From Sedimentibacter sp. (GTDB lineage Bacteria > Bacillota > Clostridia > Tissierellales > Sedimentibacteraceae): 64,000 nucleotides of DNA. The position numbers and the translations under genes were made by a program. Numbering within the stretch: position 1 is the first letter of the stretch; the number at the start of each line of letters is the position of its first letter. The stretch spans positions 98,013 through 162,012 of the forward strand of contig JAHDLA010000020.1 in assembly GCA_018436705.1 (NCBI GenBank), written 5' to 3'. This document shows positions 58,496 to 64,000 of the stretch, piece after piece. Under the pieces are notes generated by a model that had not been told where the DNA came from, did not search any database, and worked only from the letters and a program-made list of their open reading frames with translations.

Positions 58496-58867
58496 TTACA
58501 TTAATTTGTCAAGTAAAATGTGCAGCGCTACACCCAAAAATACTGATATTGTAATAGCCTTGGCTGAATAATTTTGTTTCCATTTAAATGGCTTTGATAA
58601 TCGCGGGCAAAATTTGATCAGGAGTAAAATTACGCCTATCAATATTGCTGCACCAATTGCCCCTCCAGCTATTGACTGATCAAAAAATGTAAAAAACCAA
58701 TTCAGTTTTTCGCCTCTCAAGCCAAAAACAAAAATCAAGACTGGGCTTATCAATACCGCTATAAGATCGGGAAATATACTGGCTATAAACAAAGACAATA
58801 GATTAAGCCACTTATATCCTAAGCTGAGCGGGGCTGTGGCAGCTAAATGAATAAGAGGTCCTGGCAT
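58496..58867 (-). CDS. Small membrane protein, YdjM/metal-dependent-hydrolase-like
   Basis: 123 residues with three or four hydrophobic segments. The spaced His/Asp pattern GPLIHLAATAPLSL, FIASIFPDL and ALHILLDKLM recalls the YdjM-type (PF04307) membrane hydrolase family, but it is shorter than usual. Ribosome site AAGGAGGTTAG. Function uncertain. Confidence 0.6.
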   Translation of the reverse strand: MPGPLIHLAATAPLSLGYKWLNLLSLFIASIFPDLIAVLISPVLIFVFGLRGEKLNWFFTFFDQSIAGGAIGAAILIGVILLLIKFCPRLSKPFKWKQNYSAKAITISVFLGVALHILLDKLM

Positions 58868-59023
58868 TTACTAACCTCCTTTCGTTATTAGTATAGTTAA
58901 AATACATTTTGCGTATCGTTGATAGATAGCTTTATCAATATTAAGATTATTATTAATATTGTACTTATAATTTCTCGTAGATGTCAATGGAAAAAGTAAC
59001 CGTAATTTTGTAATATACAAACT

Positions 59024-59054
59024 AAAAAGCCATCCCACAATTTTGAGATGGCTT
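59024..59054 (-). terminator. Terminator of the flavoprotein gene
   Basis: On the minus strand GCCATC and GATGGC close a hairpin followed by TTTTTAG, 15 bases after the stop. Confidence 0.75.
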
Positions 59055-59068
59055 CTTAATTTTAAATT

Positions 59069-61051
59069 TTATAACTCTTTGGCAAGTTCATATGCATTCC
59101 AAATAGAATACATAATATTGTGAACCTTTTGGGAGTCGCCTATGTTGTGTACAATTAAACCAGTATTTTTTAAACTTTCAAATAAACTATTGTTTTCTTT
59201 GTAACCGACAGCTGAAATAACAGTATCAACCGGAATGCTTTTAGTTCCATCTGCATTCTCATAAGAAACTGATCCATCGTCAACGGATACAACCTTTGTA
59301 CTTTCAAGCACATTTACTTTGTGGAATTTCAGCAGATCTTCCAGCATGAAATGATTCATGTGAGGCAATGCGTTGGCACCTCCAAGTATTTCAGGTGCAA
59401 CTTCAATTATTGTAACATTTGCTCCTTGCTGTGCAAGCCATAATCCTGTTTCACAGCCTACAAGTCCACCACCTATAATTGCAATATCCTTTCCGGTTTT
59501 TACTTTGCCCAATAATACTTCATTAGCCAATACTGCTTTGCCGTTACCTCCGAAAGGTATTACAACAGGAGTAGAACCGGTTGCTACAATAACTTCATCT
59601 GCTCCATAAGAAGATATTGCATCTTCTGTAACGCTACAATTTAAATTCACTTCAACATTCAATAGTTCCAATTGTTTTTTGTACCAGTTGATTAAAGCTC
59701 TGTCGTAACGCTTAAAGTGTGGAACACTTCCCGGAATAAGATTGCCTCCAAGTTCACCGCTTTTCTCACAAAGAATTACCTTATGACCTCTTTCGGCTAA
59801 AACTCTGGCCGATTCCATACCGCTGGGGCCACCGCCTATTACTAAGAATTTCTTTATTTTATGTGCCGGAACAAGACCGTAAATTTTTTCTCTGCCGCAG
59901 GCAGGATTAACTGCACAACTAACCGGACCGTGTCCTATTCTTCCGAGGCATCCTTCGTGGCAGCCAAGGCATGGCCTTATTTCATCCATTCTTCCTGTAC
60001 GAATTTTTTCAGGATAATAAGGATCCGTTAATAATTGTCTGCCCAGACCAATAATATCACAGCTTGTTTTTAACGCTTCAACAGCAAGCTCAGGGTTTTC
60101 CATTCTTCCTGCTAAAATAATCGGAACATTTACATGCTTTTTAAGTATTTCTCCAAATTCACGATACATTCCTTCTTCAAAATACATCGGCGGATGATTC
60201 CAATACCAAGAATCGTATGTACCTGCATCAACATTAAGAGCGTCATATCCTGCTTCTACTAAGATTTTAGCAGCTTCAATTCCTTCTTCAATATCTCTGC
60301 CTGCTTCTTCGTATTCTTCACCTGGAAGACCGCCTTGGCGAAGACCCTTCATACAGCTTTTAAGACTGTACCTCAATGAAACTGGGAAATTCTTTCCGCA
60401 AGCTGCTTTGATTCCTTTTACAATATCTGTTGCTAATCTTAATCTATTTTCTAATGATCCTCCATATTCATCAGTTCTCTTATTAAAAATAGGAATTGCA
60501 AACTGATCCAAAAGATATCCTTCATGAACTGCATGAATTTCAACTCCGTCAAAACCTGATTTTTTAGAAATAACTGCTGCCATTACAAATTTTTGAATCA
60601 AATTTTTTATTTCTTCTTTTGTCATTTCCCTATGAATCACCTTAGGATCAAAGCGATTTTCATTTTCCGAAGGAGCAATACATTTGCTTACAAACCCAGG
60701 TAATGCACTTCTTCCTAATCCACCTGTCAATTGAATAAATATTTTTGTTCCATATGCATGAACTCGTTCGTTCATTTGATAAGCAGCGTGAATAAAAGCC
60801 AACGGTGTTTGTGTTGGACAAGGCAGTCCCGGTTTTGACAAACCTTCTATATTAATATCAACACTGCAAATACCTGTAATGATTAGTCCAATTCCACCTT
60901 TTGCTCTTTCAACATAGTAATCCTGAATTCTTTGATTAAATGCACCAAATGCATCTGCATAACCGACAGGTCCCATCGGTGCCATTGATAATTTGTTTTT
61001 CAGCAAAACATTACCAATTTTAGCGGGCTCAAAAAGCTCTAAATAATTCAT
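59069..61051 (-). CDS. OYE/FadH-type NADH:flavin oxidoreductase (2-enoate reductase family)
   Basis: 660 residues, three parts. The N-terminal TIM barrel binds FMN (SMAPMGPVGYADAFGAFNQR, DGVEIHAVHEGYLLDQF, VNVPIILAGRM). A Cys cluster follows, CLGCHEGCLGRIGHGPVSC (C-x2-C-x3-C plus one more), that would bind [4Fe-4S]. FAD- and NAD-binding domains complete it (FLVIGGGPSGMESARVLAERG; DIAIIGGGLVGCETGLWLAQ). The set is that of 2-enoate reductase, 2,4-dienoyl-CoA reductase and trimethylamine dehydrogenase. The first linker is longer than in FadH (MKGLRQGGLPGEEYEEAGRD). It is divergent from a TetR regulator with a large palindrome between them. Substrate unknown; an enoate or other unsaturated acid is likely. 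Confidence 0.93.
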   Translation of the reverse strand: MNYLELFEPAKIGNVLLKNKLSMAPMGPVGYADAFGAFNQRIQDYYVERAKGGIGLIITGICSVDINIEGLSKPGLPCPTQTPLAFIHAAYQMNERVHAYGTKIFIQLTGGLGRSALPGFVSKCIAPSENENRFDPKVIHREMTKEEIKNLIQKFVMAAVISKKSGFDGVEIHAVHEGYLLDQFAIPIFNKRTDEYGGSLENRLRLATDIVKGIKAACGKNFPVSLRYSLKSCMKGLRQGGLPGEEYEEAGRDIEEGIEAAKILVEAGYDALNVDAGTYDSWYWNHPPMYFEEGMYREFGEILKKHVNVPIILAGRMENPELAVEALKTSCDIIGLGRQLLTDPYYPEKIRTGRMDEIRPCLGCHEGCLGRIGHGPVSCAVNPACGREKIYGLVPAHKIKKFLVIGGGPSGMESARVLAERGHKVILCEKSGELGGNLIPGSVPHFKRYDRALINWYKKQLELLNVEVNLNCSVTEDAISSYGADEVIVATGSTPVVIPFGGNGKAVLANEVLLGKVKTGKDIAIIGGGLVGCETGLWLAQQGANVTIIEVAPEILGGANALPHMNHFMLEDLLKFHKVNVLESTKVVSVDDGSVSYENADGTKSIPVDTVISAVGYKENNSLFESLKNTGLIVHNIGDSQKVHNIMYSIWNAYELAKEL

Positions 61052-61078
61052 ATTGTTCCTCCCTTTATTTTTTATATA

Positions 61079-61115
61079 TTTAAGATAACGAATTCGCCGA
61101 ATTGATTATCTTAAA
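61079..61115. promoter_or_regulatory. 37-bp palindrome, likely TetR operator
   Basis: TTTAAGATAACGAATTCG, central C, CGAATTGATTATCTTAAA: 16 of 18 positions are symmetric. It lies 28 bases upstream of the flavoprotein start and about 45 bases upstream of a TTGACA box facing the TetR gene, so a single protein could control both. Confidence 0.78.
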
Positions 61116-61227
61116 TATAATATATATAAATTTTTAACAAATGTCAATAATTTATTTTTTGACAATTGAAAAAAATGTTTTTTTATTATATATTAGTCTA
61201 GTGAAGAAACAACTAAAGGAGATTGAT

Positions 61228-61815
61228 ATGAAAGAAAAAACGTCTAGGACATTGCAGGCTGAAAATACAAAGAATAGAATTTTAGATGAAGCGTTAAAAT
61301 TAATGGAGCAAAAAAACTATGATGATATAAGTATTAAGGAAATTTGCAAGAATGCCGGTGTATCTGTAGGGGCATTTTACCATCATTTTATAAGCAAATC
61401 AGGAATTGTTATAGCTGCTTATGAAAGAACAGATGTTTTTTTCGAGACAGATGTTATTAAAAGAATAGATAAATCTAATATTAAAAAAGCTATTGTTTTA
61501 TACTTATGCGAACAAGCAGCCTATGCAGAATATACAGGTATAGATGTTATAAGAAATATTTACAAGGCACAAATGGATAATGGAAGTATGTTTTTTTTAT
61601 CCAAAGATAGGGCATTGCCGAGAGGATTGAATGACTTAATTGTAATCGGGCAGGAAACCGGGCAACTGTCAAAATCAAAAAGTGCAGATCAAATTACAGA
61701 TGAGCTGCTAATAGTAGCAAGAGGAGTTATATATAATTGGGCTTTGTGTTCAGGTAATTACCCAATATCAAAAAAACTGGCTTCAATTGTAGAGGGGTAT
61801 TTAAGCGGCTTATAA
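61228..61815 (+). CDS. TetR/AcrR-family regulator
   Basis: 195 residues from ATG 61228 (AAAGGAG eight bases upstream; the frame is open from 61141, but that part contains the promoter). The helix-turn-helix is at about 15-60 (ILDEALKLMEQKNYDDISIK, then EICKNAGVSVGAFYHHFISK). The helical ligand domain follows. It probably represses the divergent flavoprotein gene until its substrate binds. Confidence 0.9.
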   Translation: MKEKTSRTLQAENTKNRILDEALKLMEQKNYDDISIKEICKNAGVSVGAFYHHFISKSGIVIAAYERTDVFFETDVIKRIDKSNIKKAIVLYLCEQAAYAEYTGIDVIRNIYKAQMDNGSMFFLSKDRALPRGLNDLIVIGQETGQLSKSKSADQITDELLIVARGVIYNWALCSGNYPISKKLASIVEGYLSGL

Positions 61816-61872
61816 AAGGTTTCGAAAAGCCATTTAATTTCCCTCCAAATATGGTTATTGCAGTCAGCTATT

Positions 61873-62718
61873 TTATGTTATTTTGAAGCCACTTGAAATT
61901 GCGTTATGAGGGCATATATTTTTACATTCGTTGCATCGTATGCACTCTGTGCTGTTGATGTTTTTAGTAATTTCTACATTCATTTTGCAGTTTTTCTCAC
62001 ATATTTTGCATCCGGTACACTTTGTTTCATCAACATCCATTTGATAAAAGCTAAATTTGTTAAATAATGCGTATAGTGCACCTAGAGGGCAAAGATACTT
62101 GCAAAATGGGCGATAGGTAATGATGGAAAAAATTATAATCACAAGCAATACGCCCAGCTTCCAAAAAAATAATGCACCTATGGTGTTTTTTAATTCTTCG
62201 TTCATTGCCAACAGCGGAATTCCACCCTCCAGCGTCCCTGCAGGGCAAATCAGCTTGCAAAAGTAAGGATTACCCATGCCGTATTTGTTGGTAATAACTA
62301 AAGGCAAAGCAATAACAAATACTACTAAAACAATATATTTCAAATAACGCAAGGGCTTGTCAATACTTTTTGGAACTGTAAGCTTTGGCGTTCTAATTTT
62401 GTAAAGCAAGTCTTGTATGAATCCAAATGGGCATAAAAACCCACAGATAAGCCGGCCGCACAGAATTCCAAACAGCATAATGAAGCCGAGAATATAAAAC
62501 GAGAACTTGAAGCTGCGATCGCCCAATACAGCCTGTAATGCTCCTATGGGGCAGGAGCCCAGTGCGCCGGGGCAGGAGTAACAATTGAGCACCGGGACAC
62601 AAATAAGCTTAGTCTTGCCGGTGAAAATTTTACCCTTTGTGAATCCTGCGGCATATCCGTTTATAGCAATAGCAGCAATAAGCTGTATAATATGTCTTTT
62701 GTTTGTTTTATTTTTCAT
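61873..62718 (-). CDS. NapH/CcoG-like 4Fe-4S membrane protein (redox module B)
   Basis: 281 residues from ATG 62718 (TAATG overlap with the upstream 50-residue gene). It has the same plan as 51936-52820: NKRHIIQLIAAIAINGYAAG at the start; CPGALGSCPIG, CGFLCPFG, CKLICPAG and CKYLCPLG in the membrane part; then CTGCKICEKNCK and CIRCNECKNICPHNAI. The two proteins are clear paralogues. Last gene of an XRE-TlpA-CLEC-NapH operon. Confidence 0.9.
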   Translation of the reverse strand: MKNKTNKRHIIQLIAAIAINGYAAGFTKGKIFTGKTKLICVPVLNCYSCPGALGSCPIGALQAVLGDRSFKFSFYILGFIMLFGILCGRLICGFLCPFGFIQDLLYKIRTPKLTVPKSIDKPLRYLKYIVLVVFVIALPLVITNKYGMGNPYFCKLICPAGTLEGGIPLLAMNEELKNTIGALFFWKLGVLLVIIIFSIITYRPFCKYLCPLGALYALFNKFSFYQMDVDETKCTGCKICEKNCKMNVEITKNINSTECIRCNECKNICPHNAISSGFKIT

Positions 62719-62870
62719 TAGCCTATCCCTATGCACTCAAGGCAAATGTTGACTGCCTTTTTTAGTACTACAAATTGTTCTTCTCGCATTAGACCAATGC
62801 CGATGAATGCCAGTGCTAATACGAAAATGATATATTTAATATATGGTTGTGTATTATGTGCTGCTTTCAT
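62718..62870 (-). CDS. CD1871A-type single-pass protein ending in CLEC (redox module B)
   Basis: 50 residues, ATG 62870 to TAA 62718: a short polar N-terminus, one helix (YIIFVLALAFIGIGL) and the tail VLKKAVNICLECIGIG. It is a paralogue of 52820-52972, including the TAATG overlap with the next gene. It starts 12 bases after the TlpA-like gene ends. Too short for many gene finders. Confidence 0.85.
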   Translation of the reverse strand: MKAAHNTQPYIKYIIFVLALAFIGIGLMREEQFVVLKKAVNICLECIGIG

Positions 62871-62882
62871 ATTTGTACCCTA

Positions 62883-63500
62883 TTATTCTGTTTCATCTAT
62901 AAGTGCAATTCTGTCAAGGATCGCTTGTCTGTAGTCTTCTCCAGTTCTGCCTCCAAAATGGGGAGTGCCAACAATTTTTCCGTTGCAATCTACAAATATA
63001 GTAGTAGGAAAAATATTAGCTTGATTTGTCAGTGCCGTTTGTAGTACCTCATCTGGAACAAGGGTCATAAAATTTGCACCTGCATCTTCCATAACTTCTG
63101 AAGCAAATTTAACAGCTTTTTTATCATCTACTGTATCTACGCATATGGAAATAATATTACTTCCTTCCGGTCTGTCATCATAAAGCTTTGCAATATCAGG
63201 CATCTCAGCGATGCATGGGCTGCAATTTGTTGTCCACAGGTTAATCATTGTTACTTTGTAATCCTTGAAAAAATCGGAAGTTAATTTTTCTCCAGTAACG
63301 GTAACAGTATCAAAACCCGATAAATCTACACCGGAATAGCGTTTTGTTTGCTCTGCATTTTGTTCAACAACTTGCTCGTCAGTGAGAATCACCACATCAC
63401 TAGGGCCTCTGAGAAGCATAATTGCAAACATAAGTACTGCAACACCCAATATTGATCCAACTACAATTCCTGCTATTTTAATTACTTTCTTCATTTTCAT
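62883..63500 (-). CDS. TlpA/ResA-like thioredoxin, membrane-anchored (redox module B)
   Basis: 205 residues. The N-terminal anchor or signal (about 8-29, no lipobox Cys) is followed by a TlpA domain with INLWTTNCSPCIAEMPDIAK (CSPC active site) and ANIFPTTIFVDCNGKIVGTP. It acts outside the membrane as a thiol reductase. It overlaps the XRE gene; ATG 63500 or 63494 could be used (AAAGGA suits the second). It lacks the additional domain found in module A. Confidence 0.88.
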   Translation of the reverse strand: MKMKKVIKIAGIVVGSILGVAVLMFAIMLLRGPSDVVILTDEQVVEQNAEQTKRYSGVDLSGFDTVTVTGEKLTSDFFKDYKVTMINLWTTNCSPCIAEMPDIAKLYDDRPEGSNIISICVDTVDDKKAVKFASEVMEDAGANFMTLVPDEVLQTALTNQANIFPTTIFVDCNGKIVGTPHFGGRTGEDYRQAILDRIALIDETE

Positions 63501-63702
63501 TATCCTTTCTATACTCTAAAATATCGCCTGGTTGGCAGTCTAAAATTCTGCACAGTGCGTCAAGCGTAGTAAAGCGAAAAGCTCTGGCCCGCTGGTTTTT
63601 GAAATTTGAAACATTTGCCATCGTCATACCCAATTTTTCCGACAGCTCAGTCAATGACATTTTTCTCTTTGCCATCATAACATCTAAGTTTACAACAATC
63701 AT
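63478..63702 (-). CDS. Small XRE-family regulator
   Basis: 74 residues: a single Cro/C1 helix-turn-helix (MMAKRKMSLTELSEKLGMTM, then ANVSNFKNQRARAFRFTTLD), the YozG-like type with no extra domain. It is the first gene of redox module B and overlaps the TlpA-like gene by 23 bases. Two direct repeats lie upstream of its promoter. Confidence 0.9.
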   Translation of the reverse strand: MIVVNLDVMMAKRKMSLTELSEKLGMTMANVSNFKNQRARAFRFTTLDALCRILDCQPGDILEYRKDNENEESN

Positions 63703-63770
63703 ATTGCGCCTCCTTAAAATACCAGGTCATTATCTTCTTTAATAGTTCCTTTCTTATATTTGACTGGATC

Positions 63771-63799
63771 AGTATAACATAGGTTTAAATGAATTACAA
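63771..63799 (-). promoter_or_regulatory. Sigma-A promoter of redox module B
   Basis: Minus-strand TTGTAA (63794-63799), 17 bases, TATACT (63771-63776), about 70 bases before the XRE start. Confidence 0.72.
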
Positions 63800-63804
63800 T
63801 AATT

Positions 63805-63838
63805 ATTTATCGTTATTCTTTATATATTTATCGTTATT
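63805..63838. promoter_or_regulatory. Perfect 13-bp direct repeats upstream of the module B promoter
   Basis: ATTTATCGTTATT at 63805-63817 and again at 63826-63838, exactly 21 bp apart. They lie just upstream of the -35 box, a position typical for activator binding. The XRE protein or another regulator may bind there. Confidence 0.65.
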
Positions 63839-63884
63839 ATGAAAATAATAGAATTAATGGCTTAATAGTAAAGCGAAAAGCCAC

Positions 63885-64000
63885 TTTGTAAATTGAAATG
63901 CAGTATTTGTAATTGACAACTAAATATTTGTAAACGAAACGCAACTTTTGAAATCGAAATGCAAGTTTTGTAATTGAAAGGCCACATTTGTAACCCAAAT
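63885..64000. repeat. 20-21 bp tandem repeat running off the right edge
   Basis: Six imperfect units begin TTTG(T)AA at 63885, 63906, 63927, 63947, 63967 and 63987, so the period is 21, 21, 20, 20 and 20 bp. The typical unit is TTTGTAATTGAAATGCAACA. The array continues to the last base, so its full size and neighbours are unknown. No open frame spans it. Confidence 0.75.

Noticed and set aside
61141..61227. Extra 29 residues at the TetR N-terminus
   Set aside because: The segment contains the promoter-like TTGACA, and the AAAGGAG site fits ATG 61228.
63885..64000. CRISPR array at the right edge
   Set aside because: The units are contiguous and imperfect with no unique spacers between identical repeats, and no cas genes are near.
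1..64000. tRNA or rRNA genes
   Set aside because: No cloverleaf with conserved TTC-type arm sequences and no rRNA signature was recognised on either strand by eye; a covariance search would be decisive.

Overview
The window comes from a low-G+C Gram-positive anaerobe of the class Clostridia. Evidence: AT-rich intergenic DNA, strong AGGAGG-type ribosome binding sites, OmpR-type two-component systems, an old-yellow-enzyme/FadH-type flavoprotein with an iron-sulfur motif, and families first named from Clostridioides difficile (CD3324 and CD1871A-type small proteins). The genus cannot be fixed from the sequence. No tRNA, rRNA, CRISPR array or intact transposase was seen. The window is accessory-rich: it holds remnants of an IS1182-type transposase, a group II intron, an ABC-2 permease, a duplicated opine dehydrogenase and several repeat families.

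Layout. 0-6.2 kb: the end of rlmD, then an ornithine cyclodeaminase-family gene and a YfcC-type transporter, divergent, each with a textbook sigma-54 promoter and candidate shared activator sites between them, followed by the sigma-54 activator that probably drives both. 6.3-12 kb: telA/xpaC, and a DUF4358 lipoprotein / MBOAT acyltransferase / DHHW operon probably involved in surface-polymer acylation. 12.3-18.4 kb: two near-identical copies of a small membrane-protein gene bracket a GntR regulator, a sodium:solute symporter with a large palindromic operator, a broken and an intact opine-dehydrogenase-like gene, and a toxin-antitoxin pair.

18.4-28.4 kb: a run of mostly leftward single-gene or two-gene modules (P-loop kinase-like, GNAT, CatA-like, MATE, DJ-1, DUF3795, AspRS). 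They are joined by a conserved intergenic design: gene, terminator hairpin, a conserved block of about 45 bp, then a TTGAAG-N17-TAAAAT type promoter for the next gene. The same block recurs at 57.3 kb. The AspRS gene has an attenuator-like leader with a 13-codon Asp-rich leader peptide. 28.7-35.1 kb: CD3324 protein, RidA, two PLP-fold genes (aminotransferase and MocR), GNAT, and a TSUP exporter divergent from a LysR gene.

35.4-45.5 kb: an island visibly richer in G+C. It holds a histidine kinase/response regulator pair divergent from an operon that mixes a sugar-type ABC importer (two permeases, ATPase, binding lipoprotein) with an HlyD-like adaptor and a MacB/FtsX-like membrane protein, interrupted by a group II intron remnant. 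45.5-51.8 kb: a deleted ABC-2 permease, a doubled palindromic operator with a truncated small ORF, an amidohydrolase, an alpha/beta hydrolase, a TetM-like ribosomal protection GTPase and an EamA exporter.

51.9-63.7 kb: two parallel copies of a three-gene redox module (TlpA-like thioredoxin, 50-residue single-pass protein ending in CLEC, NapH-like membrane ferredoxin). One is divergent from a two-component system, the other is led by a small XRE regulator. Between them lie a DUF3885-like gene, a YdjM-like membrane protein and an OYE-type flavoprotein with its TetR regulator. The window ends in a 20-21 bp tandem repeat that runs off the edge.
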